Positions 1-12,587 are shown, counted from the first letter of the stretch. The stretch is DNA of 64,000 nucleotides from Mesodorylaimus sp. YZB2_4 (GCA_030248295.1 JASANH010000626.1:186001-250000); one strand, 5' to 3'. The notes: generated by a model not told the origin, from the letters alone. Made by a program: numbers and translations.

Positions 1-525
1 ACATTTCTAGGGCAATCTGAGATTTTGAGGGCATTTTAGGGCATCTTTATATATTGGCACTTTCTTCGTTAGCTCTCTCGACAAATGCCGTTGCTCCAAA
101 GGGTGTTTTTCATGATGAGAAGCTGGGTGGAGATCTCGCCGAAGCGTAGGAAGTTTTTGGCGCCTTTTGAATACTGATATGGTATTTAAATGCGCCGTCA
201 CGGCTTGCTTAGAATATTTTTAGGGCAGCAGTTTTTTTCAAGGGGCCTTCTTTGCATTTTTGGGAATTTGAGTTTTGGGGTAAATCTGAACCTGCACCTG
301 GGCCATTATTGCGTTCCAAATCTGGCTACACCTTGCCCGCTCGAGTCAAACCCCAGCCTAGTGGGAATGAAGGTGTGCTTGCGCGCGAACGTATTCAGCA
401 TTTTGATCAAAACTCATGTAATTATTCAGCTTAAAATGTGGCTTGCTTTCATTTTCTATGATGGAGATTTGCTATGCAGTATGCTTTGTGGAGGTGAATT
501 ATCACAGATAATAGAAAACCAGTGC
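1..525. other. no gene seen
   Basis: Non-coding as far as I can see. Short open frames here have no splice context, no recognisable domain and no start context that sets them apart from chance. It borders the 3' end of the retrotransposon remnant to the right. Confidence 0.5.
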
Positions 526-530
526 TCTCG

Positions 531-601
531 AACCGAAAAATTGAACCGAACCGAAAGGTTTAGAACCGAAACCGAGAGAACCGAGAACCGAACCGAATCG
601 A
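531..601. repeat. AACCG-type microsatellite
   Basis: The plus strand shows repeated AACCG and AACCGA units with small interruptions over about 70 bases. On the minus strand this reads as CGGTT units directly downstream of the retrotransposon-like coding remnant. Many non-LTR elements end in short tandem units rather than poly-A, so this is probably the element's 3' tail. That link is inference from position. Confidence 0.8.
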
Positions 602-1031
602 AAAATATAGAAGCGATCCGGCCTCGAACCATGGGCATAAGATCAACATGTGTCCAATATCATGGTTGTCTGCGCCACACGCGCAGCACTCGCTAGTGTC
701 CAGCAGACCCCACTTCTGGAGATTCGAGGGGGCCGCAAGTAATCGATGCGAGATCTTAAACTGAAAGAGTCGTAGCTTATTTGGCATGTTGAGTGCCTTG
801 GTTAACCTCCATGTGTGTGGCCACGGCCAATCAGCGACGGCTGGGTATAACACACCATCGTGTTTGCCCTGCGGCTACACAGCGATAAGTCATGACGAAA
901 CTTCCCTTTGCTGCCTTGGCCCATTCTGGGTGTAGTCTTTCTGACAGAATTCGGATACTGAAAGTGAGATAGCTTGCTACCAACCATGGCCAATAGTTCC
1001 TGTCAAGGTCGCGGCCGTCCATCTTCGTCAA
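602..1031 (-). mobile_element. decayed non-LTR (LINE) reverse transcriptase C-terminus
   Basis: Two overlapping minus-strand frames, split by a frameshift near 845, together resemble the C-terminal end of LINE ORF2. The stretch contains NKLRLFQFKISHRLL, then a zinc-knuckle-like block with CCACG followed by GHMLILCPW. This is the zf-RVT layout that follows the reverse transcriptase domain in several LINE clades. No upstream reverse transcriptase catalytic block is seen in the window, so the copy is 5'-truncated, the usual outcome of target-primed insertion. The frameshift and stops mean it is not functional. The clade cannot be named from this fragment. Confidence 0.6.
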
Positions 1032-1100
1032 ACCAGGATATCACTCTGGCAAGTGAACTCCCGAAGCCATTCATAATGGATATTTTTGCCATCGGTAAGT

Positions 1101-1979
1101 ATGAATCGATTATTACATATTAGCTGATCGTGAGTGGCAACATCCTCAGGGGTCTCAACGTCTCGAGCAGGGGACTTCCGAATCAATCTGTACGCACTCA
1201 GGATACTGGAGTAAAAACTGGTAGAGTCTTGTTGAGCTTGCGCAGGTCAAAGTTGCAATGCAGCAGGAATGGAAGCCCACCAACACGGTTTGCATTGCGG
1301 AACTCAATTCTGGTCCATCGACCAGTCGGATCTCGAAGGAGACACCTCAACCAGGATAAACGGAGACCAAGTAGATCACTTCAGCATCAGTAGCCCGCAC
1401 ACAACGATTGTATAGCTACGTCTCAACGCGCCTCAGATGGCGCTCCTCTCTAGATAAACTCGCGAATGATGCCCCTCAGAACCTTCGTGGTCGCTGCTGG
1501 AGCTACCAGATTCATTAACAGATACATGCATATGATGACATGCCAAGATAAATGTTTTAATTTTTACCTGGACGAGCAGAGTGTTAGAAAGCTCACAAAC
1601 CGGGTGTGACCCGCTTTACCTTCTTCGCACAGCTCTGTAAAGCGGTCGCTTTCCCACAAGAAAGCTATGAGGATGTAAAGTGGGTCACTTTACAGTCCCT
1701 TCGTCGCAGAAGCTCGCCTGCAGATATCATTCCATACCTGTGCGCCAGCTGCGATGGGCGCTTCGTCTTTTCTCTCTCAACGACTGCGCCAAGGTCGCTG
1801 GGTGTTAAAGACAGTGGGAAGACGGCTGACGGCGTCAAGTGCAACTCAAACACAGCAAATATTGTCGAGGTACAATGCAACTTCGGATCAGCGAACGGCG
1901 AATGCGCATCGACAGTTTCGACCGAAGGCAGTGGAGTCGAGGACGCCGCTCATAAGGTTGGTACCGAAATTCGCTTACT
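1101..1979. other. no gene recognised
   Basis: Open frames on the plus strand (for example 1606-2001) have no recognisable domain, signal peptide or membrane segment. A short imperfect motif pair, a 'gacccgctttac' form at about 1608 and a 'gggtcactttac' form at about 1682, recurs. It may be repeat decay of the kind seen just to the right. Confidence 0.4.
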
Positions 1980-2540
1980 GGGCTGGCTCAGAAGTTGCTA
2001 ATAAGCTAGGCTGGGGCTAACTGGGTTGAGTCAGCCGTCACTGGGTTTAACCGAAACCCGCTTCCTTGGGTTGAGTCAGAAATCGCTTACGAGGTTGGAT
2101 CAGGTTACTAACTGGGTTGGGCCTACTATGCTAAAGTTTACTATGCCAAAAGACTTACCAGTCCACTGATTCGTCGTCTACACGCTCGCTGGGTTGAGTC
2201 GGAAGCCTCTTACTGAGCTGGCCAGAAGCCGCTTTCTGGGTTTGGCCAGAAGCTGTTTTCCAGAGAGTGTCGGCAGAAGCGACTCTTCGGAGCTGCAGCG
2301 GGCACGATTTTGGAACGGCAGGTCCGATTCGGGGGGCAGGCAGGCTCGGCTTGGTGGGGGCGACTGGTTCTACTCGGGGGGGGGGGGGCCGATAACTTCA
2401 ACTTGGGTGGCGACTTGGGTCCGACTTCGTGGTTTGACAGACTCAGCTCAGGAAATGGCAGGTTTTACTTGGGGGCGGTAGGCTCGATTCGGGGTGCTGC
2501 TGGCTTAACTTAGAGATGGCGACAGACTCAGCTCAGGAGT
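1980..2540. repeat. degenerate G/T-rich repeat region with a G13 tract
   Basis: The plus strand repeats variants of a unit built around 'gggttgagtcagaa' and 'cgctt' with irregular spacing, then becomes G-rich with repeated 'cggcaggc' and 'cttgggt' elements. A second short unit, 'gacagactcagctcagga', occurs twice (about 2438 and 2522). A run of 13 G residues sits at 2376-2388. The open frames here are low-complexity products of the repeat and are not called as genes. Confidence 0.55.
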
Positions 2541-4497
2541 GAAAGGACCAACTTAGAGGCACCCCCTCTAACACCTTTTCTTTTTTGGGAGCAACGGATG
2601 CGACCACTGCGCAGAAGCTGAAGGTCTATTTCCGGACGGCAAAGACTCGATTGACAACGAATGAAAGACGCGCGGAAGAATGAAATTACGACGCCTTATG
2701 ACTATTATGACTAGTAGACGCCTTTTTCCAAACCTCTGAGAAACAGAAATATAACACGGAACGCGAACAGAATATTCCCGGCATAGTTCCCGAGAATAAT
2801 TGCAAGTGCGACCGCGGGCTAACTCAGAATGAATGCAAGAGTGAGTTTGCCAAACTGACCAGCTTATAATGTGTACAGTATAAGAAATTCTGGTAATCAT
2901 GAATTTCTTGCTACGATTGCTCGGCGGCGAATCGATTATGTACGATACTAACCGAAAGATGCTCGGGCATGGAGGGCAAGATAGTACATAATCGCTGAAC
3001 GGATCTTCCACTGACGCGTTGTGTTCCAGTGAGAGAATAGCTAAAGGAGCAAAAAATGCAGAGCCTGGCCCCGTTACTTGTACTATATCAATGTTATGAG
3101 CCATGACTTGAAAATAAATTTCAGTTTCTGCAGCCAAATTCCAACCTTTTTACTGTTCGGATACCGCGCCAGAGGTACTGTACGCAAACCCATGGTCAGT
3201 GTGCTTGTTTGTCAGAAAACCCATGGTCAGTGTGCTTGTGCTGAACCTTGGCATTCCACGAATTTGCAGCACCCAAATTTTGATATTCAAAGGAGTAAAT
3301 CTTTAAATAAGGGAGGATAATTTTGAGGATTTACAGCATGATATGGCACGATAACGCGACAAGGACACAGAAAGCCACTTACAACTAACTAGTAGGCATA
3401 GTGGAATCAGTCCTGTTAAGGCATCAACCCTGTCACCCCTCATGTATAATGAACGTGCAAGGATCACGGATGGACTTAAATAAAGGATAAAGTGCATCTC
3501 ATATCCGCATCATCTTTTTAAAGCTTCGTAAACAGAGATTCCAGTCAGACTAGCAGAAATCAATTGCTGGCTCATTTGACCTGCATACTGTAACCACCAC
3601 CATTTCTTTAAATCCTTTCCCGCTCCACGGTTTTCCGCACAAAAAATCATGCTGTTCCATAAAAACCTATGCAATGTTGTTTTCGAGTCTGAGACGAGTA
3701 GTTGCATGTTTTATCATACTGTATTTGCGTCATACCAGTATCACGTTAGCATCTAGCCATGCACGACTGGATTGTCAGCCTTTGTTCAGGCGAGAGCAAT
3801 CTCCCTGCTGCTTCGGGTGTTCTTTGTCTTATTTTCTAAGATCTCTTGTTTTACTTTAGTAAGGCCTTGTTTTTCAGCCGTTTAACCTTTCAAACTGCGA
3901 ACCTTTAAGCTAGAATCTGCCTTGTACCCGACAGGACATTTCTTGCTTTCTGTGCAAGTTGTATTTGACCAGCAAAACCTCTGTAAGTCTCTCTTTCTTA
4001 CAAGTGAAGTCAACGTCTGAAGATGGTCAGTGTTCATAAATAAATCCAGTAGCGATGCCCATATCCTGTCAGTATCTCGAAACCACCATGCCATACATTC
4101 ACGGATCAAGAGCGCTGCACTAGCGCACGTTCTATTCCATCAGCAAGTTGTCTATGCAGCACCGCATGCATAGGACTTATTGCAGATTTCCCGAAGGTGC
4201 TGCGGGTGCGAGCACTAGAGTATGACCAACAAAGCTTGCTTGGCAGCACCATCAATACCAATAATCAACCCGTGGCTGTTTCCTCTCCCGTGATTCCATC
4301 CCATACAAATCCTATCACATTCAAAAACACGTGCTGAAAAATATGTAACTGCGGACAAGTCGCATTAGCGTACACAACCCGTAGGCTAGTGGCCTGCCGG
4401 ACGAGAGTCTAGCCAAGCCGAGGAAGAGCATAAATCACAACTAATCCTGTGTACATGCACGCCAAATCACTGCAATTCAAAGAGAATCGATGCCATA
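2541..4497. other. intergenic, no gene recognised
   Basis: The only structure I see is a 23-base direct repeat (3186-3208 and 3217-3239). The region lies downstream of the calmodulin-like gene, so part of it may be its 3' untranslated region. The 189-residue minus frame at 2568-3137 has no family resemblance or splice context. Confidence 0.45.
3186..3239. repeat. short tandem direct repeat, 23-base unit, 31-base period
   Basis: The same 23 bases occur at 3186-3208 and 3217-3239, separated by 8 bases. Two exact copies this close together suggest a local slippage or insertion duplication. No coding role is apparent. Confidence 0.8.
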
Positions 4498-6792
4498 TTA
4501 TTCCGCGAAAGGACCCTTATCTTTGTTCTTTTCGCTGTTTGCTTCAGCCACAATGGGGGCGATCATGTTCACGAACTCCTCGTAGTTTATTTGTTCGTCT
4601 CCTGAAACAGAACGCCATCTTGACTCCCACCCAATCGCTGATTGCTTCGTCTCCTATTCGCTTTAATGCTGCTTGTACTGCCATGCCAGTCAGCGCTCAT
4701 GCGTGCACATATGAGTATGACGTTAGCAGCAGTTCCGAGCATGCGTCGTTTGCACCTGCTTTGATGTGCGAATAAGTGGAAATACCAGCAAGCTTTACCA
4801 TCCTTATCCACTTCCTTGATGATCTCATCCACTTCCTCTTCAGTGAACTTTTCACCCATCGTTGTCATAAAGTGCTTGAACTCCTGCAAGCACCATCAAA
4901 CAGTCATTCCAGGTTAGGCATGACGGAAATGAGTAGCTATCTTACCTGAGCTGTTATATATCCGTTGCCATCCTTATCGAACACCCTGAAATCAAAAGCC
5001 ATTTGTTCCTTTGAGCAGAAAACCGTGAGCGGCGGGTAGCCTTACCTGAAAGCCAATCTAATAAGCTCTTGATCAGTCTCTTTGTTCATGCATTTCATCA
5101 TTTGACAAAATTCTCCAAAATCAATCTTCCCGTTTCCATCCACGTCAAACTCGTTTATAATATTCAGTAACTCGTCCTCAGTCGGGTTCAGACCTAATGT
5201 CCGCATAGCAACGCCGAGTTCCTTTGTGTTGATTGTCCCATTGCCGTCTTTGTCGAACATCTGAAGAAGTTGGGAAAGCGATTTTTTGGAACATGAGATA
5301 CGGCCAGGTGTTCATGTCCAGGATGCCAAGCTTGACTGCGTGGGCTGTTTTCGCTAATGTGCGTGAGAGTATGCACAATCAGCGGTTTCTGATAGAAGCC
5401 GTTCAAGAGCTTCCTAAGGACATGATGTTTATGTTCCCTACAGTAGTCGCTTGCATGTGTAAAATTATTTAGCTTTTTCCACGGCATAAACAAGTTGCAA
5501 GCGTCCAAACATCCCCTAAGCTACTTTTTCGAGAAGCGTCTCCAAAGATTGAAAAATAAACTATGATGAAAGACTCATTGACGACCCGTCTATGTTGCAA
5601 TACGGACTGCGTCAATCAATCATGAATAGCCAATCACTATCTTACTCTACAGGGACATTTGGTGGGCGGCTACAAAAGGACATGTAACGGCTGCGCATAT
5701 GAGACTGCCTATGTTAATTTCTCAAGGACACGCAAGGTGTACTGGCTAGTAGTCGGTGCCAAGAACCACTTTCCTGCGGGATTCAACTATCATGCATCAA
5801 AAACCTATCCCAAGCGGCCCATTTAAGCGGCGCCCCTGTGTATGTGTCTTTACTGGAACCAGAATGTGCCATGGTCACGCTGCAAGAAACCTATCATTGT
5901 GAGACATAATCACTTCTCCGATATCGGCCCTTTATGTGCCTCTATACTGTCTGATCCTTGGAGATCAAGCAAGGCGAGGTAGTAGTCTCTCGGTTGACAC
6001 GTTTTAGCTCGATGCGAAAGGCCGATACACTTGGCCTTGGGACAACGAAAGCGGCTAATAACAAGGCTCTAGTCCGGGTTAATGAATTTTGGTTTCAACC
6101 CAGGGGCATGAAGACAATCGCACTCGCTAATGAACGTCTTCAGCACTTGTCATGCTGAGTGAGCAATGATGATCTCCTAGTCTGTACCCAGAAGACAACG
6201 GTGTATCGCTCAGACTGCTAATGAATTCTGAGCGATTCAGGCGGTTGATGGGGAAGCTGACGATGAGTGGTCACAGTAATAATAGACTGAAGAATCCGAT
6301 CAGACCTTCAGACAAGTCCATTGATTCCGTTCAATCCAGGTTACTGCCAGCCGAGGCGGAGTCATACGAGTTCAAAGGCGCCCTTGTCAGGGAAAACTCA
6401 TCCGAGAGAAAGCTCTCTGGGAACAAATGTCAAGTAAAAATTTTAGGAATCCTCATAAGGGGATGTTGGACGTGGACAAGAGAAGAAATACAAATATAGA
6501 AATTGCTTTCAAAGGGAATGAATGTGCTCTAGGCTAGGCCAGAGTACACTAGAACATGACTTGAGCAAGTTGCTAAACGGGACAGTCTTTCGATCATGAA
6601 AAATGAAACAAGCAAAGTATCTTTCGATAACATGCGAGTGCGTATTGTAGAGGGACATGAAATATTTAAACAGTGCCTGATGATTATTGTGCGCAAGCCG
6701 CTGTCGGCACAAGCAGGTGATACTCGCTCGAAGGCTCTTACCTTGAAGGCCTGGCCGAACTCCTCGAGTTCTTCTTCAGTGTATTCCTCCAT
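4498..6792 (-). CDS. calmodulin-like protein, four EF-hands (cal-1-like)
   Basis: Predicted cytosolic Ca2+ sensor that would bind target peptides as calmodulin does. Five coding exons join in phase: 6742-6792, 5046-5260, 4946-4985, 4799-4883 and 4498-4601, giving 164 residues from the first ATG that precedes the EF-hand domain. The loops are [36 protein letters not shown] and [12 protein letters not shown]. The fourth loop has Glu instead of Gly at position 6, which is unusual. The phrases [11 protein letters not shown] and ITAQEFKHFM are closer to nematode CAL-1 type proteins than to canonical calmodulin, and the C-terminus has an extra Lys/Asp-rich tail ending KGPFAE. The first exon's frame stays open upstream to about 7020, encoding an Ala/Ser-rich stretch that could be a spliced-in N-terminal extension. 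Intron 1 is about 1.5 kb; the others are short. Assignment to the calmodulin superfamily is firm; orthology within the cal group is inference. Confidence 0.88.
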
Positions 6793-7020
6793 ATCGGGCG
6801 AGAGAGCGGCGAGCGACTGACTTCTGTTCTGGTAACGGCCGTACTTTGAAGTGAAGTCCAAATTGGCTAGGTGAGCTGGCGGAGTGCTGGCAGTGTTGGC
6901 CGTGCTCGCCCCGGCTGCCAGTGCAGTAAGTAAGGAGGGTGTACGACCTCGTCGTCCCTGCTTCCCCTGGCCGTTGGCGCCGTTTAACGGAAATTGCTGC
7001 TTGCTCGTCGTTTTCGATAC
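6793..7020 (-). other. possible N-terminal extension of the calmodulin-like gene
   Basis: In frame with the first EF-hand exon, the minus strand is open for 76 codons rich in Ala, Ser, Thr and Gln, up to a stop at 7033-7035, with no ATG. An AG acceptor-like site (GGGGCTTAG) sits next to the upstream boundary near 7022. If this is used, an upstream exon must supply the start codon; otherwise this is 5' untranslated sequence and translation begins at 6792. Confidence 0.35.
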
Positions 7021-7035
7021 CACTAAGCCCCGTTA

Positions 7036-10000
7036 GCACAGGGCCAATTTTCAATATCCAGCTGACGTTGGTAGCCCCCACTTTTGGCAAATTGCTTAGT
7101 CGTTATTCCACGGTCTCGTTCTCGGCCCTCCAATCGTTGTCTTCCTTCCGTTCAGGCCAAAGAGCTATTTCCGTCTCCGCGACCCACACGCTCTGCTTTC
7201 TAATGTCACACTTGGAACTCAGCACACTCGTCGATCCGTGGTCGTGACTACCCGAGATAATTCGATTTCGGCCCAACCCTTCTTCTAAGCGATTATGCGC
7301 AAACCCCGAGTCGGACCGCCAGCAGCGAAAATCACAGTTTCTTTCAATTGGAGCGCGGGCAGTGGGGCCCTTCGATCGCTCTTCCCTCGAGATTCCCCGG
7401 AGTCTAATCTGTAAAGTCTTATTGGCGAATTCTTGGCACCGTTTAGTGGTTGCAGGGTGTAAGTAGTCGCCTTGTACCGGAAGCCTAGTACTGAACAAAG
7501 GGCCGTACTTGAATATGGCATAAGCAGGTGGCGCGAATCGCCTGGGATTCCTTGTGCACGGCCAGCGGACAAGCTTTGAAGGAATGGTCGACCGGCCGAC
7601 ATGCACAAAACGGGCCAAAGGGGCAAAGGGGCAAGCGCGGTCAATACTAAGTAGATCTGACGCCGTCTTCGAGTTGGCTAGCAAATGAGAAGAATACGCC
7701 CATGCAATCAGCAACATTGGATTCCGTCGCCGAGGGCGTCGCCCCACCCTCCGCCAAGAAAAAAGGCTCTGCCTATATTGGAAAGAAAACTGGAAATTGT
7801 TTTCCCTCCTGCCCCCTTGGCCAGCGGCGATACCTAATTTGGGAAATACCCGAGCCCCCGAGGAACAGCAATTCCACTTGCGTATCGTTAGGTCTCTCAA
7901 ATGTGTTTCTAAGATATCACTCGCCAGAAAATGTGATTTTTTGCAGGAGAATCAGAAAAACAGGTGCCAGGTTGCATAAGGAGATGAAAACTAAATAGCC
8001 TAAGACCACAGATTCAGCTGGCGAATGGAAAGAATTCACAAACAGGGAGAAAGAAAGGAGATCGATCTGATGAAACGAAAATGGAAAATGTACTACGTTG
8101 ACCAGTCACAAAATTGGTACACTGCTGGGCAGGGCACTGCGGGCTACTAATTGAATTGATAACGAGATCAAAGGTTACATTTTCTCGTACCAACTGCGGT
8201 GAGCCAGCATCGTGCAAGATAGGAATAAGAAGTCAAGGCTGACGTGAAGTGGCTCGAGAAAGAGTGGCACTACACGCTTACAAAATTAACAGCTTTTAAG
8301 TTTGCTAAATGAAGCAATCAGAAGCAGAAACAGACGGAAAGTGTTACTAGTAGGTAAATACATGGAAGCGCATTCTTCACGACATCATTATTTGTCTTTC
8401 CTCTGAATACCCCTGGCACATAACATATTTGCACATGCCAATAAGAATCATACCACTTTTTAGCTACAAAACTCAAACAGCTATGCTAACGCGCAAACCA
8501 CAAAAAAATCAGTGTCCCGCCTCCAAATACTGTTCTTTTGTTTCTTATTCTCAATGAATTCAACTTTCTCTGAGAAATCTGGATTGTGGCATTGACGTCA
8601 TTCTTTTTCCAAACTGCCCGCCTTCTTCCAAAGTGCACCTATCACTTTGGGATCGTTGTGGCTGCCTCAGTTACTCCCCACCCGATTACAAAATTAAGGG
8701 CCCACAATCCATTCCCACGCAACGCTACTGCCTGGCGCGGTCCGTTTGACGTAACACATTCCTAGGGGTCTCACTGGATCGTTTAAAAATAAACGAGTAT
8801 TTGACACGTGGTACTTTGTTAGATTGATTACCGAATCTCGGTGGTAGACCAGACAGCCAACAAGCACAGATTGGTCAGCCCAAAAAGAAAAGTTCAACAA
8901 ACATCAAAAACACTTCAAAATTGTCAGTTTCTATGAGACTATGTAGAATGTGCATAGTGACATAGTCATGTGACTGAAACAGTCTAGATCAAAGATGTGA
9001 CGGACCAGAGAAAGGGCGTGCGTTTCGATCATTGAACAAGCTGGGTGATCCAGTCCTCATTCAAAGTAGACCCCTGGGATCTCAAGAGGATCTACTGAAA
9101 TGTGAGCGAATAGCTAGACCGCTAAAGTAACGTCAAGAAGCCATATGCCCCTCTCACTGTCAGTCCGACCACATGGCTTCTTGATCATACAATAAGCGCT
9201 ATGTGCTACAAAAAATGGGAAGCAGAAATTGATCGGAGTCGATGCAAAAAGCGAAGACAAAAACTTCGAATAATTTCCATTTTCCTGGATCTTCGCATGA
9301 GCCGGTGGCCAGTGGGAAAAGCTGACGGTGAGGGGTTTCGAAAAAAGTGAGCCATCGAGTGCAAGTGGGGGAGGGGGAGGAAAGATGAGATTTTCTCGAC
9401 CAATTATCCGCTCGAGCGAGCCGAGTCATATTAGATGAAAAACAAAAAGGAAGAAGAGGCCTTTGACGTAGTTGACAAATGACCAGTTGCACTTACGGTC
9501 AGACCGACTGGTGCTCTATGGCCTATGCTGACGAGAGCCTATCCTAGCCTGCGCGTTAATGATCGGACGGCGCCTATGGCGACAGGTTTTCTTTGAAGAA
9601 GGCTCGAGTCAAGAAAGAAAAAGGAGCGACTGAGGACGTTAGCTTTCCATCTCTCGCGTTTCGTATCCTCGCACGGCAACAGGCTTAGCTCGCCGTAGGA
9701 CCCAAGACGGTCTAACGATTGCAAAATGAGCCTCCATTCTGGGGAGGTAAGAGTAAAAAATGCATAGGCGATGTGGGTGTCCATTGAAAATTCCTTGCGC
9801 GCCTTTAAGGAGAAAAAGAGAGAAGGAAGGAAGAAGTGAAACGAGCGTCGGGTATTGATGATTTCACTAATAGAAGACAACGATCAATCAGACGCCTCTG
9901 ACGCCGGCCACTCAAGCCTGTCGCGCACACACGCAAGGTAGCCACCGATCACTTACGGCTGATACCCGAACGGCAGCACTCTATCAGAATGAGGCTTAAA

Positions 10001-11709
10001 ACAGGATCCGGCTGCCAAGAAAACGTGATCAATGGAAAATGCTTTATAATCCGCAAAAGACGAAGCCAAATTCGGACTTGTCGCTTTTTCCGCCGAAATA
10101 AGCCCCCGGGTCTGAGAAGAAGGAATCTTTCATCCGAAAAACAAACCATTGATCGAAAAGCTAGGGTCGGCGTTAATTGCTTTTCGCGCGCCAGTTCCAG
10201 CCGTTGAAAAAAAAGGAAACTGAAGAGGAGAAATGTTGTTAAGGAGACGACGAGAGCATTGGATTTTTGTCGCTATAGTAAAACGGATCTCGCAATCGAC
10301 TTTCAGCTTCTCGACTAGGTTTGCTAAACGAGTGCAAATGACATTACCGTGACTAGCTTTGTGAGATTTGGCCGAAATAGACCCGTTAGAAGGGGACAAT
10401 AACGAGGAAAATGCGCATTCTTTGCAAACACAATAGGACACCCTCTGACGAAGGTGTTTGTTAGGCGGCTATGCCTCAATGTTGTTGACGTAGGAGGCTG
10501 TCAATTACAGAAGAACCACCAGAGCTGACTACTTTCTCTCGGCATGGATGTTCCACCTGACCCGTCAGCAGCCCACGGGATCAATCGACGTGGGAAGTGG
10601 TCAGATAGAAATCGATGGGAGGACCTAGCAAAATGCAAGTCATGGTCTATAAGACCTCTGCACTGCTCTGGGAGTCAGCTCTGAAGGCATACTGCTGCGA
10701 CGCAGGCGTACACATGACCGGCCCACGAGTAGTCTCTATCATGACTGAATCAGAGGAATTAAGTGTGACAAATAGTTGCTCACTTGAAACTGAAATTGCT
10801 CTTTTAAAAATGTTTCCGTCGCTACAGGTCAGAAACATGTCCGTCTAAATCGGCGTCCAATAGAGATAGAGGATGTTGCAAGTAGGAGTAGGAAGATAAA
10901 GGACGCAAGATGAGAAAGTTTATGTTCAAGTTCTAATACGTCATCAAACGGACATGCTCAGATGGTGGAGGGACGTGATGTTTTATTTCTTATCTGGCCG
11001 CAACTCAAACACTCACGGGTGCGAACTGCAACCCGAATCCTTTGATGAGCGATCCTTCTCATCGTACTCTAGAATTGCACCACCCAGCACGTGAGAGCCA
11101 CATGTCTGACCAAGTGACTGTACCGCCTACTTATCGTAAACGTAGCTGACTGGCAACACAGCCCCCACAGGAGTACCCTTCGCCCTCGAGTACTCATACA
11201 CACGTTCGATGATTTGTTACAGCATAAGCAAGATACCCACGGTTGATGGACCATCAGCTTTACCCAACCAATATAGTCTGAAGGGGCTCCATGCTTTTGA
11301 GCCTTTAGGCTAACGCAAGATCAATGTGTAGCGTGCTTCACAAACGCACTTTCGGAGGTACAGCATGTGAACAGTGACTTCCAACTGTACCGTTTTTTTA
11401 CATGCTAGTACAAACCGCATGGACAACAGCTTGTATTTATTTCTCTTATGCCTTAGGTACCCTTTTGTCAGTCTGTTGTGCTGCAATTATTGGTTCCCCA
11501 CAATAGCTTATCCAAAAGTCGACAACCTTGTGAGCATTCTTTCTGGTGACTGTTCTCGCCACGTGATAAGTCCGCCCGAGCCCCTATTTATCCTCTATCG
11601 CCACACCTACGTACGCCACAGTGCGTGAGTTTCTTCAGATTATAGTACACGCACATGATCATGTTGACAGCGTGCCTATCAAAACACAAACATGCTGACT
11701 GATGCATAC
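7036..11709. other. 4.7 kb with no confidently recognisable gene
   Basis: The region upstream of the calmodulin-like gene holds a 265-codon minus frame (7103-7900) without an identifiable domain. Its residue make-up (many Trp, Cys and Arg) looks like chance translation of GC-richer DNA. Other frames (9199-9492, 9539-9880, 10130-10441 and 10615-10848) are likewise unsupported. Upstream non-coding exons or promoter elements of the calmodulin-like gene may lie here. Confidence 0.4.
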
Positions 11710-11786
11710 TTCGAAAGGAAGGCACAAGATGCTTTTGTGATCGCGTAAAATAGCTTCAGGGTGGTCCGAAGGCAGAAACAGCTGAC
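11710..11786 (-). other. orphan candidate exon
   Basis: A 77-base minus-strand segment is flanked by a good acceptor (pyrimidine-rich, ending CTGTAG) and a GTATGC donor. One frame reads QLFLPSDHPEAILRDHKSIL and continues to the donor, with a plausible amino-acid mix. No family is recognised. It might belong with the membrane-segment exon at 12253-12587 on the same strand, but I could not build a phase-consistent join. Confidence 0.25.
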
Positions 11787-12252
11787 CTACAGAAAGAGTA
11801 CTTATGTATCCCACAAAAAGAAAAAGGGATGTTGAAAAAGGAACTGCTTTTCTCTCCATTTTGCACGTTCTTTCCTTTACTGGCCATCCAGAAATAGCCA
11901 TTCTCGCCAGGAAAGATGTAATAAATCGCCCAATCGTAACAGGTGCGTGAAAAATGTGCTATCAGGCTAGTTTATTGCTAAATCAGGCACAGCCAAGTTC
12001 GAGTCGTAAAAATTCGCAGCTTATGGCACGTACTGTAAAACTTGTAATGAGGGTATTTCTGATGCCGTGCACAATGGGCGAGACCGAGATAGAATGAAAA
12101 GATAAGGAAATTATGTTTGTTACCAGACGCCCTAAATGAAAAGAAAGAGGTAAAAAGCAGACGCTATTTAACGGGTCAGAAGACGTCGAGAATGCAGTCT
12201 GGTCCTGTAATTGTCTTATCTTCTTATTGCCTATTACCTTCCCACATCCTAA

Positions 12253-12587
12253 TCACTGACATGTTGGAAAAGCGACTAAACGTTGCGTACAAGCAGTGTA
12301 TTTCAAACTTTGAGGAAGAGCCGGTGGACGTCCGCCAATGTCACTTAGAGAAGAAAAATGTTGAGACAAGTCCAAGAGTCCAAGAGGACAAGACCCAAGT
12401 AGAGCAAGCGCGTCCTCGGGCCCAGACTGTGTTTGCATCGTTGGGGAAGTGGTTATAAGAAAAGAAATCGAAAGACCAAGAGCCAAGGCGGCAGTCAGTA
12501 CCAACGACGTGGCTACGCGGCGAGGCGCAACTGGAGGAGAGGGCCGAAGATCGAGAAGTCCATTGGATGGGACTGATTCAGTATCGA
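12253..12587 (-). other. orphan candidate exon with one membrane segment
   Basis: The minus strand has a pyrimidine-rich acceptor ending CACTCTAG, followed by a 110-codon open frame. It begins with a Pro-rich stretch, then Arg-Arg and a strongly hydrophobic segment (SLVLTAALALGLSISFLI), then a Ser/Gly/Leu-rich region. The arrangement would suit the stem of a type II membrane protein. No catalytic domain is seen and no partner exons were found with confidence. The true 3' boundary may be an internal donor. Confidence 0.25.

Noticed and set aside
7103-7900. 265-codon open frame on the minus strand upstream of the calmodulin-like gene
   Set aside because: No recognisable domain, implausible residue mix (rich in Arg, Trp and Cys) and no ATG-based start context; it looks like chance openness in a GC-richer stretch.
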